Origin: Clostridia bacterium
Lineage (GTDB): Bacteria > Bacillota > Clostridia > Oscillospirales > Acutalibacteraceae
Direction of reading: 5' to 3'
DNA length: 64,000 nucleotides
NCBI GenBank assembly: GCA_017621885.1
Contig: JAGASD010000035.1
Location: forward strand, 62,001 to 126,000
Shown here one piece after another: positions 56,801-62,607 of the stretch (positions are counted from its first letter, which is position 1; every line of letters starts with the position of its first letter). Under the pieces are notes generated by a model. The model saw nothing but the letters and a program-made list of their open reading frames with translations, was not told where the DNA came from and did no database searches. The position numbers and the translations under genes were made by a program.

Positions 56801-56970
56801 TGAACAACACGCGCCTGAGAAACGCCGTCGATTATAATGTTTCCGTTTGCATCATACTGAACCGTTCCGGCTTCAGTATCAATTTTAAGAGACGGAAAAC
56901 CGACAGCAAACGATGTCATAACCATTATAGCTGTAAGCACTAATGAAATGACTCTTTTTGAAGTTTTCAT
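50839..56970 (-). CDS. Giant secreted protein with von Willebrand factor A domain
   Basis: At 2043 residues this is the largest gene in the window. It has a signal peptide (KTSKRVISLVLTAIMVMTSF). The first 900 residues have beta-rich repeats (GMTYYPGRDWMLVTAY, FALDAKTGDF), perhaps a propeller, followed by carbohydrate-binding-like stretches. A VWA domain begins near residue 920 with the MIDAS motif DTSSS in YIIVADTSSSMA; the VWA strand IFVTDGIPGQDDGG lies near residue 1190. About eight hundred residues of repeats follow, then a hydrophobic C-terminus (FVQELLAKLFEILSQVF). The start at 56970 has GGAGG upstream; an ATG 15 nt earlier overlaps it. Surface adhesion is the likely role. The small peptide gene is coupled to its end. 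Confidence 0.85.
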   Translation of the reverse strand: MKTSKRVISLVLTAIMVMTSFAVGFPSLKIDTEAGTVQYDANGNIIIDGVSQARVVQKDNDAYKTTYDNYAAQYLNGASVPTNIVIPGLNAKYTDKTTNQDDPGDYVVQGMTYYPGRDWMLVTAYHSDGNASSKVFALDAKTGDFVAMFSFINTDGSDNMDHGGGIAVSENNIYYSCGDKDRKIAYAPLSALENAPLYEHTKIQLVDSIDFVEVGSIEYDGKTAYTAYVCYDQGVLWMGNFYDMGAKLAGITIAAADYNAPSNDQYNSMVFGYKLAGNSSAEEWDHLKGKFRNLFNVATDSGTASSNGANMTWNAYQNIGGVGVAGTITAPTAYVGELIGNDFGSFNLTEGVNYTIEFTSTNRSTDMYMWSPVGTHCNVKQSTQSKITQLDDGRYHYKMNFTAGLKPAGADSGWPTTQSTDGSYTGTYTVRFDQDAIQAGETREFAITDIKVSQANTYANAESVHDEGYAGAPSYALALDNTLKDVQYATVDNGKLYLSRSYGSGAGNSINFGFGDTSKLTVADIDLSQPGTVPVTISTTSTGSKDKTVMAHNIADYTDYNMMPMSEGLCVIEGNIFITFEGASNKYKNESTGLTSIGNCEKPVDVIWQLDPYELMETTVVEPEASIYYEKVNSLSEIKDGEEYIIVHESDRKDPVTQKNYLYALNADGNFKDYKLSKSTADAIKGYNGMIGHPISYYSFDKIGDKEILYLEEPEKDDVEAVRWELTKTANQRYRFKNAETYFANCNYLYFDESKISMAPGNTGVLNNMSIQESGDGKGGFWISNAETYFLWCNDGTTELYNTRINSHYIKSSGSIPICSGLSETPGTFHCDALNLTQNNIIGIPVLTGADTFYEDGLFNIYRRVVDSVASTYESRVYTDLDAELQEDGTYKVTLETYAISPNHYQYVGERPTDYIIVADTSSSMASTGSTGIAEFNGSLSVSSLSVDANTSDDNGKGVNGYGFSNPDEDIYLKHTDGKYYKVYMAVNTTELDKFIGMITNIRQKYYAYYIADDGLYYCIQDHAVNPEGRTYSEWKAWVDSGENESDYSTKKNNSDRKKEDVYQGLHYRFDEAGDKYNYEHVRLDTLKTTVNDLIGDIAAQNGDNRIALVQYGADTSSGYYNTSGNLVNTGFTDAFWSAGDASGLQAKVSALGTSAQTNNNGIELQYANSIINNSGVNYKAGGDRNVAIIFVTDGIPGQDDGGSAKAAADAVIGQALTAKNNGAFVYTALLGNNEVSGFNKKNYIDGVSSKYAAAESLDKLGGMSVDGVNYSISLASTTINNFLDFGAITTEEVKTNSAVGLDNLDDRSYLLQQLNDAFKFPADFNKDRDVAVELITGEYDEIGRFSFNEANKSANEIDANAIKSATDVNTQTKTLTVTGYDYAKEYIAKNRQEEGRKLRVTISGLLADETADIRNTSINKLDTTGIYKEDGKLFRNLPTAYFNIPEYTYVLDYGISMYDSDVNGILKSVESDLSAIPRNADGTLQYRSESENGLVEITEDKLDLIYKSTPTNFADSGYCLIQREDGTYDWFEIKVVPASNVLFEENYIENKSGSTGAAWSKDGETKSDYQTPTNNNTDVYGYDDVYATGVNAHSYGSADKVTVSTNTKRSATKTFDFVGKGIDLISACGENTGIMIVKISGGNLTSPKVYIVDTYYGGDYAVGEFVYQTPIVSFRGDYGTYTVEATAAYLSSAGAVTKSITNSSLANGKLSGTTGVPVNDADVAELLAQVGMEDIASADVELVWFDDNSILNGGTGAKGNVRTARDGSTTTSLDCYLDGFRVYNPLNDDSSLYKSSEKGAVYYNVIEHLQNSGVTDADLKLGDIAYVINDFTAGEDGSIPALSFGNYQNIGPQNEFYLKNGATDGLAFKVSLNTPDSRVQLGLRAVTGTAKVKIGFDDPNTDVIEPSTEFEINTATEMYYDITQYLTKVGGGTATVTIQNTGDTVLAVNNIKVTGEAAIATIEESELEYAAMMMASSPVRANVVNGVVTPVTDDATEPDDGNTSIPGGDVIGNAPSFVQELLAKLFEILSQVFTFLPVGEVM

Positions 56971-57049
56971 CTTTTCGACCTCCATTGAAAATTTGAAATT
57001 ATATAAAAATTTAAATTAATAAATTTTTGATACCGATATTTTAATAGTT

Positions 57050-57728
57050 GCGAATCCTATCCTCCTTGCGAGCTCTGCTCGGAGGGAGGGGGACCATTCT
57101 CCGAAATAATTGTTGTTTTCAGTACATTTATCACGGGACTCAAACTATGTTTATAATATATGTTCGGGCGGAATGGTGGAAGGTGTAACAATGTAAGCAC
57201 ACTATTTTACAAACAACATTTCTACATCGACACCAAGCTCGCATACACGTTCTTCGCACACACCGCGAACTGTTTGTTCAACATTTTTTATTTTTCTATT
57301 TATATCACTATTGTAAAAACGTAATATTCTATATCCTTCGTTTTCAAGAAATCTTGTACGATTTCGTTCGTATTTTTCGTTTTCCGCAAGGTAATGCTGT
57401 TCACCGTCTATTTCTATTATCAACTTCAGTTTTGGACAATAAAAATCAACAATGTAGTTACCTATAACATGTTGCCTTAAAAATCGTGGTTTCATTCTTT
57501 TTAAAAGAATGTGCCATATTTTATTCTCTTCAACCGTTGGTTCTTTTCGCATTTTTTGAGCTCTGTTGCGTAAATCTTGTTCTCGCATTTTTGCACCTTC
57601 CACCACCCCGATAAAACTTTATTGTAAAATATACCAAGTGTCACGCACTTCAAAAAATTTCACATTTAAAATTTTCAAGGGCGGTCCCCCTCCCTCCGAG
57701 CAGAGCTCGCAAGGAGGATAGGCTTCGC
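57050..57728. mobile_element. DUF559 nuclease element with nested inverted repeats (679 bp)
   Basis: Outer arms at 57050-57095 and 57683-57728 are inverted copies, with 45 of 46 positions matching and 40 consecutive identical bases. Each is a hairpin (CCTCCTTGCGAGC with GCTCGGAGGGAGG) that ends in GGGGGACC. Inner inverted repeats are at 57169-57185 and 57594-57610, with 11 bp perfect (GGTGGAAGGTG). The outer-to-inner arms are 73 and 72 nt. Between the inner repeats is the DUF559 gene. The two non-coding elements at 39818 and 40179 share this plan. Confidence 0.85.
57202..57588 (-). CDS. DUF559 endonuclease-like protein (Vsr/PD-(D/E)XK-related)
   Basis: The 128-residue protein has the DUF559 core: NRAQKMRKEPTVEENKIWH, the strand PRFLRQHVIGNYIVDFYC, then LKLIIEIDGEQHYLAENEKYE and LENEGYRILRFYNSDI. 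The Asp in IVDF and the Glu in IEIDGEQH correspond to the nuclease-fold catalytic positions of the Vsr-like family. The start ATG at 57588 has GGAAGGTG 5 nt upstream, and this ribosome site is part of the inner inverted repeat of its element. A GTG-start reading 18 nt longer is possible. The gene is the payload of a nested inverted-repeat element. Confidence 0.88.
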   Translation of the reverse strand: MREQDLRNRAQKMRKEPTVEENKIWHILLKRMKPRFLRQHVIGNYIVDFYCPKLKLIIEIDGEQHYLAENEKYERNRTRFLENEGYRILRFYNSDINRKIKNVEQTVRGVCEERVCELGVDVEMLFVK

Positions 57729-57795
57729 ACCACCGAACTTATTCATAATCGCCAACGCAGTTCCTACATTTTCAACTTTTACTTAATCTATAATC

Positions 57796-57845
57796 AACGC
57801 GCAAGCGTTCCGAAATTCCTCATTCCTCATTCCTCATTCCTAACT
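57796..57845. repeat. Hairpin plus 32-nt heptad array at the 3' end of the radical SAM gene
   Basis: The hairpin AACGCGCAAGCGTT (57796-57809) is 4 nt from an array of four heptads (AATTCCT then three CATTCCT) and AACT at 57814-57845. The array overlaps the radical SAM coding end (stop at 57827). A degenerate copy of the hairpin sequence lies near 57747. Confidence 0.85.
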
Positions 57846-58945
57846 TTTAAAAAAGCTTGACACAGCCGATTGTATTCCTTAGCTTTCTTACAGGCATAGG
57901 TCGGTACGCCGTCGTACTTCCCGGTTTCCGCGAATGTTACTGCGGCGCATACATCACAGATTTTACGCAAGCTGCAGCTTTTACATTCGGCAGGAAGCAT
58001 TATATTTCCTCGCTCGGCGCGGATATATTGCCACGCGGCGTTGAAATCCTTAATTTCCACCGATGGAGTTACCATCATTCCGCAGGGAGTCATTTTACCG
58101 TCCCAGGTTACCCAGAAAACAGTTGACCCTGCCCTGCAGTTGATTTTTTCTCCGGTTTTGTCAACGCAAATCTCACCGAATTCTTCGGGGGATTCACCCA
58201 TTTTTATGTGATTAAGATATTTAACCATATCATCATCACCGAGGTGATGATGTTGCCAATCGAAGTGCGCCTGTGCCGCACTTTCGGCTGATAATCTCAC
58301 CGCGTCACCCTCGCAGGATGCCCGAAGGGGCGGGAACATATAGCTGACAGGCTGAATGTGTAAATCCAGAGCCTTTGCTATATCATACGCTTTAAGCATA
58401 TCATCCTTGTTATAAGGGTTAATTGAATAATTGAGCTTTATATTAACGCCGGCTTCTTTAAGAGCTTTTATGGCGTAAATAACTTTTTTGAAAGCACCCT
58501 TGTCACCGCAGAGGTTGCCGTAGGTTTCCTCGGACGTACCGTAAAGGGTGATGTTAAGCTTCTGCGGCGGATTCTCCGCAAAGAACTTAACCTTTTTATC
58601 GTCAATGAGTGTTCCGTTGGTATTCACCGACACCAGAAAACCCATTTTGCGACATTCAAGATAAATCTCTTCAAAGTCGCTCCTTAAAAGAGGTTCACCG
58701 CCCGTTAAAAGTAACAGAAGCATTCCCTCTTTGCGAGCTTCCCTCGCTAAATTCAGCCACCATTCCGTAGGCTTTTCTCTTTCGATAGCCTCGCAGGAGT
58801 TGGGGCTACGGTGTATATAACACATTTTGCAATTAAGAGTACACCTTGGGGTTAGTTCAAACGTACCCGAAAGAGGCGTCCCCTTTTCAGTACCCTTTGC
58901 AAAAAGGTGGTTAATAAAGAAATCGTAATTGAGTGAATTTGTCAT
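57827..58945 (-). CDS. Radical SAM protein with SPASM-like C-terminus
   Basis: The 372-residue protein has the radical SAM cluster motif CTLNCKMCYIH (CxxxCxxC) near residue 35 and the GGEPLL motif near residue 80. A SPASM-like region follows, with CRAGSTVFWVTWDGKMTPCGM and a Cys set CKSC, CDVCAAV and YACKK. SPASM enzymes modify peptides, or activate sulfatases, with extra Fe-S clusters. The last residues KVRNEE and the stop lie inside a heptad array. The start at 58945 has no ribosome site, because another heptad array occupies 58949-58980; a short out-of-frame uORF ends on the start codon. HprK-like and PqqD-like genes lie upstream. Confidence 0.88.
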   Translation of the reverse strand: MTNSLNYDFFINHLFAKGTEKGTPLSGTFELTPRCTLNCKMCYIHRSPNSCEAIEREKPTEWWLNLAREARKEGMLLLLLTGGEPLLRSDFEEIYLECRKMGFLVSVNTNGTLIDDKKVKFFAENPPQKLNITLYGTSEETYGNLCGDKGAFKKVIYAIKALKEAGVNIKLNYSINPYNKDDMLKAYDIAKALDLHIQPVSYMFPPLRASCEGDAVRLSAESAAQAHFDWQHHHLGDDDMVKYLNHIKMGESPEEFGEICVDKTGEKINCRAGSTVFWVTWDGKMTPCGMMVTPSVEIKDFNAAWQYIRAERGNIMLPAECKSCSLRKICDVCAAVTFAETGKYDGVPTYACKKAKEYNRLCQAFLKVRNEE

Positions 58946-58948
58946 AAT

Positions 58949-59057
58949 AATTCGTAATTCATAATTCGTAATGCGTAATTATCGGAACGCTACGCGTTGA
59001 TTATAATGCCGACCGCAGGTCCCTTAACTCCTAATTCCTAATTCCTCATTCCTAATT
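58949..59057. repeat. Two 32-nt heptad arrays with a hairpin between HprK-like and radical SAM genes
   Basis: Array 58949-58980 has AATTCGT/AATGCGT units. The hairpin AACGC-TAC-GCGTT (58986-58998) lies 5 nt after it. Array 59026-59057 has AACTCCT/AATTCCT/CATTCCT units and overlaps the end of the HprK-like gene (stop at 59038). This block replaces the expected ribosome site of the radical SAM gene. Confidence 0.85.
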
Positions 59058-59889
59058 TTTCCGCCAGGCACTTCACCGCACTTTCATCCGGTGTGCACTG
59101 AAGGTGATAGACAGGAACCTTTGAAAGAAGGTCAATGAGAGCATCAACACACTGCTGTGTTTCACCGGGGGCAACAAAGTCAAGGTAAATATTACCCATA
59201 AGGCTTTGTATTGCACTTATACCCGTAACACGATTTATTTTGTTTTCGGGAGCCTGACTTAAAAGAACTATCGCTTTAAGCGGCAGGGTTTTGTTTTTAC
59301 AAATTCCGCTTGTTCCGCAAAAAGGAAGACCGTGAGCGAAAACACTGTTTTCTTCAACAGATACACCGGCCTTGTCACCGTTAATTACCTCTGCGCCCAT
59401 ATACTTTCGCCAGAGCTCCGCCTGTGTGCTTTTACCTACACCGCATTGAGCTGTGAACAATACCGCGCCGCCATCTGTTGAAATATATGAAGAGTGAAAC
59501 AAAAGTATTTTAAAAGGCAAAAACAACTGACTTAGCGACACCGAATTCCACATATAGCGGAAATCCGACATAACGCCGTAGCTTTGATTTGTAAAATACA
59601 CCTGACTCTCAGATGTGTCGGTGACTCTGTAGCAAGAAAGTGCACCCTCAGCCACACCCATAGGGTTATGACGGAAAACCTTCTCGCCTTCCCACGAAAC
59701 AAACGCGCCGATGGGAGTTTTTTTTGTATTAACGGGAGTTTCGGGGAGCTTTTCAGCCACATTGTAGGTTATTTTAATATCTGTTTCACCCTCATTAACC
59801 GCGAAAATACTGAAGTTTTCGTGCTCGGTTAAAGGCAATGGAGATTCAATTAAAATCCGCTTACCGCAGATAGCATAATTCTGCTTCAT
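59038..59889 (-). CDS. HprK-like/PEPCK-fold kinase-like protein
   Basis: The 283-residue protein has a P-loop VLFTAQCGVGKSTQAELW near residue 165, followed by an HPr-kinase-like pattern (AEVINGDKAGVSVEENSVF, then GLPFCGTSGICKN). Such HprK-related proteins without the HPr-binding tail are found with PqqD and radical SAM genes. AGGTG precedes the start at 59889; a longer start 15 nt up has none. The last residues KLGMRN and the stop lie in a heptad array, so the native C-terminus may have been altered. A sigma-A-like promoter lies upstream. It is divergent from the PqqD-like gene. Confidence 0.8.
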   Translation of the reverse strand: MKQNYAICGKRILIESPLPLTEHENFSIFAVNEGETDIKITYNVAEKLPETPVNTKKTPIGAFVSWEGEKVFRHNPMGVAEGALSCYRVTDTSESQVYFTNQSYGVMSDFRYMWNSVSLSQLFLPFKILLFHSSYISTDGGAVLFTAQCGVGKSTQAELWRKYMGAEVINGDKAGVSVEENSVFAHGLPFCGTSGICKNKTLPLKAIVLLSQAPENKINRVTGISAIQSLMGNIYLDFVAPGETQQCVDALIDLLSKVPVYHLQCTPDESAVKCLAEKLGMRN

Positions 59890-59922
59890 TAAACACCTAC
59901 CCACTATCCCATTATTATGAGT

Positions 59923-59951
59923 ATAGTACTACAAACACACAAAAAAGTCAA
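59923..59951 (-). promoter_or_regulatory. Promoter of the HprK-like/radical SAM unit
   Basis: On the minus strand TTGACT (59951-59946) and TACTAT (59928-59923) are 17 nt apart, about 30 nt before the HprK-like start. Confidence 0.7.
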
Positions 59952-60037
59952 CAAAATCAAGACTTTTTTTTGGCTTTTCAAGGGATTTTTTTCATAAAAT
60001 TGTGTCGTATTTTTCTTGCACCACAATTTATTGTGTA

Positions 60038-60065
60038 TTGAATTTTTTATTCAGTATGGTATACT
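60038..60065 (+). promoter_or_regulatory. Promoter of the PqqD-like gene
   Basis: TTGAAT (60038-60043) and TATACT (60060-60065) are 16 nt apart with an extended -10 TGG. Transcription would start near 60072, about 30 nt before the ATG. Confidence 0.75.
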
Positions 60066-60100
60066 ATAAATTGTAGAAAAAATTCGGAGTGTGTAAATAT

Positions 60101-60373
60101 ATGGATAATAAAACTTATCGTTTAAAGCCCGGCTACGTTTTGCGTGAGATTGCCGGTGAGCACCTTGCAATCCCCGTTACTGCAGAAAACTCCTCTGACA
60201 TCGTTGTACTCAACCCCGTCAGCGCAATTTTGTGGAATGAGCTTGAAACGCCAAAAACCATTGACGAATTAGCAGACAGAATTTGCAGCAGCTTTGATAT
60301 AAGCCGAGAGGAGGCAACGGCGGATATTAAGGAGTTTGTTGAGACGCTTGTTGCTGCAGGAGTAATAGAATAA
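60101..60373 (+). CDS. PqqD-like peptide-binding chaperone protein
   Basis: The 90-residue protein has the PqqD/RRE-like winged-helix pattern: KPGYVLREIAGEHLAIPV, then DIVVLNPVSAILWNELETPKTIDELADRICSSFDI and a final EFVETLVAAGVIE, given here as landmarks. Stand-alone PqqD proteins hold the leader of a RiPP precursor for a radical SAM enzyme. GGAG lies before ATG 60101; an ATG 12 nt earlier overlaps that site. The partner genes at 57827 and 59038 are divergent from it. No precursor gene lies next to it, though a candidate sits at 50605. Confidence 0.88.
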   Translation: MDNKTYRLKPGYVLREIAGEHLAIPVTAENSSDIVVLNPVSAILWNELETPKTIDELADRICSSFDISREEATADIKEFVETLVAAGVIE

Positions 60374-60397
60374 GTTACAATTGGCAAGTTTTCGGTA

Positions 60398-60419
60398 ATG
60401 ATTTGTGCAGCAAATCATT
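60398..60419. repeat. Hairpin downstream of the PqqD-like gene
   Basis: ATGATTTG pairs with CAAATCAT around a short loop. No T tract follows, so it is probably not a terminator by itself. Confidence 0.5.
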
Positions 60420-60439
60420 TTTAATTTAAAATTATAATC

Positions 60440-60481
60440 AACGCGTAGCGTTCCGAAATTTTGCATTTTTAATTTTGAATT
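60440..60481. repeat. Hairpin plus 25-nt heptad array
   Basis: The hairpin AACGCGTAGCGTT (60440-60452) lies 4 nt from an array of three heptads (AATTTTG/CATTTTT) and AATT at 60457-60481. It lies between the PqqD-like gene and the terminator of the GPH symporter. Confidence 0.8.
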
Positions 60482-60485
60482 TAAA

Positions 60486-60535
60486 AAGATATTCCCCCGA
60501 AACTCTTACGTTTCGGGGGAATGAATTTTTATATC
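60486..60535. terminator. Bidirectional terminator between PqqD-like and symporter genes
   Basis: ATTCCCCCGAAAC (60491-60503) and GTTTCGGGGGAAT (60510-60522) form a 13-bp perfect stem. T-rich tracts lie on both sides. Confidence 0.9.
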
Positions 60536-62083
60536 TTATTTATTTTTTCTTGCTGCGATTTCGTCTACCATTTCCTTCTGACGTTTTTCTGTAATTGTAT
60601 AGAAGAACATAGGTACTGCGCAAGCAAACATACTGATTACACCTGAGAGAACAAGCATATTCCAGAGTGTATCTTTACCTGCCTGAGTAATGAAGCCTGT
60701 TTCAGAGTTAATCTTTGCAGCACTGAAGGAGATAACACCGATGAATGCACCGACTGCCATACCGATTTTGTTAATAAGTGTCTGCATAGCGAAGCAGATA
60801 CCCTCACCGCGTTCGCCTGTTTTCCATTCAAGGTAATCAACAGTGTCACCAATCATAGCGTAAGTGATGATGTTATTAACACCCTGGGGAATACCGAGAA
60901 GAACAAGGGCGATAGCCGCAACAACAAGCTTCCAGGGAGCATCGTAACCAACAAAGTACATAATTGCCATTACAACGCCACCGAAGAGATGAACTGCAAT
61001 ATATGCCCATTTCTTTGTGAATTTCTTTGACATCCAGGGAACAAGGAGAGATGCAACGAGACCGCCGGGCACAACAAGAAGCGTTATAAGGCTGTACATA
61101 CCTTCATTCTGAAGAACGTACTTTGCGAAATAAAGACCGCCCGTGTATGTATAAACCATTCTTGCACCACCGAGAATACCCGAAAGAACGATAAGAAGAA
61201 GCTCTTTGTTCTTAAAGAGGAGCTTGAGGTTGTGACCAAGGCTGGGGGGATTATCAACAGCTGTAAAGCGCTCTTTTGTGTGCTTGAAGCCATAGAAGAA
61301 CATAGGAACTGCAGCAACTACAAGAACAACCGCACAAATGAAATATGTCATTTTAAGAGTGTCTGCATTTGCTTCTTCCATACCCTTGATAACTGTACCT
61401 ACAAAGCCTTTTGCTGCTTCTGCGTCAACGCCTTTATCAGCCATAATTTTAGCAATATCAGCATCTGTATATCTGAATTTTGCTGTTACACCGTTTGTAA
61501 TAATAGGAACAAAAACAGTAACGATACCTGCACCCAATGTGCAAAGAAGACGTGTGATTGTAAGCATATTACCGCGGACAACGGTGTCGTTTGTCATACA
61601 GGTTGAAAGGCCCCAATAGGGAACGTCAGCAACTGTATAAACAACACTCCATATAACGTAAACAATAGCAATGATTATGAAAGAGCTTGTAGCCTTTGCC
61701 CGGAAAACAGGAAGGAAGCAAACAATTGTCATAATTGCAATGGGAACAGCCATCCATTTAAGATAGGGACGGCATTTACCCCACTTTGTACGAGTTCTGT
61801 CAACAATTGAACCCATAATCGGGTCGTTGAATGCGTCGAAAATACGAGTGCCCAACATAAGATATGCAACCGCCATTGAACCGGTTACCGCACCGATGGT
61901 AACACCATCAGCACCAAAAAGAAGTGCGTCCGTAAGGAAGATTGTAAGATACGAACCGATAATGGTGCAGATAAAGTTCTGACCGAAGCCGGCAATACCG
62001 TATGCAAGAGCTTCCTTAGGCTGTAAGCCGTCGCCGCCAGGTGTTGTGCCGTACAGCTTGTGTAACAAATCGTTGATCTTCAT
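60536..62083 (-). CDS. GPH-family sugar:cation symporter (MelB-like)
   Basis: The 515-residue protein has about twelve membrane segments and the family blocks of the glycoside-pentoside-hexuronide symporters. The N-terminal SYLTIFLTDALLFGA region, the motif AFNDPIMGSIVDRTRTKWGKCRPYLKW after TM2-TM3, and VNNIITYAMIGDTVDYLEWKTGERG in the second half are present as landmarks. The family imports melibiose, lactose or other glycosides with Na+ or H+. This fits the galactosidases in this window, though specificity is not fixed by sequence. AAGGTG precedes the start. It is the last gene of a unit with the cyclophilin and dockerin-like genes (gap 25 nt). Confidence 0.9.
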   Translation of the reverse strand: MKINDLLHKLYGTTPGGDGLQPKEALAYGIAGFGQNFICTIIGSYLTIFLTDALLFGADGVTIGAVTGSMAVAYLMLGTRIFDAFNDPIMGSIVDRTRTKWGKCRPYLKWMAVPIAIMTIVCFLPVFRAKATSSFIIIAIVYVIWSVVYTVADVPYWGLSTCMTNDTVVRGNMLTITRLLCTLGAGIVTVFVPIITNGVTAKFRYTDADIAKIMADKGVDAEAAKGFVGTVIKGMEEANADTLKMTYFICAVVLVVAAVPMFFYGFKHTKERFTAVDNPPSLGHNLKLLFKNKELLLIVLSGILGGARMVYTYTGGLYFAKYVLQNEGMYSLITLLVVPGGLVASLLVPWMSKKFTKKWAYIAVHLFGGVVMAIMYFVGYDAPWKLVVAAIALVLLGIPQGVNNIITYAMIGDTVDYLEWKTGERGEGICFAMQTLINKIGMAVGAFIGVISFSAAKINSETGFITQAGKDTLWNMLVLSGVISMFACAVPMFFYTITEKRQKEMVDEIAARKNK

Positions 62084-62108
62084 TTTCTCACCTTATATCT
62101 TTCAATTT

Positions 62109-62603
62109 TTATTCAACAATTTCAACAGTTTTCATAACGATGGGCTCAACGGGTGTTGAACGCTCACCGCCGAAGCTCATTCTGCGGTCGATTTTAAGGA
62201 AATCATCAACTGTTTCCATACCCTCGACAACCTTGCCGAATGCGGCATACTGACCGTCAAGGAAGTTGCAGTTACCGTAGCAGATAAAGAACTGACTGCT
62301 TGCGGAATCGGGATGCCGGGAACGAGCCATTGAAACAACACCGCGGGTGTGTGAAAGTGTGTTCATAACACCGTTCATTGCAAACTCACCTTTGATATTC
62401 TTACCGCTGCCGCCACAACCTGTTCCCTCAGGGTCACCGCCCTGAGCCATAAAATCATCAATTACTCTGTGGAAACCGAGTCCGTTATAAAATCCGTCTT
62501 TTACAAGACTCAAAAAATTTTCACAAGTGATGGGGGCTTGTTCGGGACAAAGCTCAATCACAAAGGTCTGCCCGTTTTCCATAGTTACTTTTACTTTTGA
62601 CAT
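62109..62603 (-). CDS. Cyclophilin-type peptidyl-prolyl isomerase
   Basis: The 164-residue protein is a single-domain cyclophilin: APITCENFLSLVKDGFYNGLGFHRVIDDFMAQGGDPEGTG holds the catalytic Arg in FHRV and Phe in DDFMAQGGDP, then SMARSRHPDSASSQFFICYG and FLDGQYAAFGKVVEGM follow. Cited strings are the landmarks of the family rather than a full domain. No signal peptide is present, so it is cytosolic. Its start is 4 nt after the stop of the dockerin-like gene and the symporter gene follows 25 nt downstream. Confidence 0.93.
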   Translation of the reverse strand: MSKVKVTMENGQTFVIELCPEQAPITCENFLSLVKDGFYNGLGFHRVIDDFMAQGGDPEGTGCGGSGKNIKGEFAMNGVMNTLSHTRGVVSMARSRHPDSASSQFFICYGNCNFLDGQYAAFGKVVEGMETVDDFLKIDRRMSFGGERSTPVEPIVMKTVEIVE

Positions 62604-62607
62604 ATTA

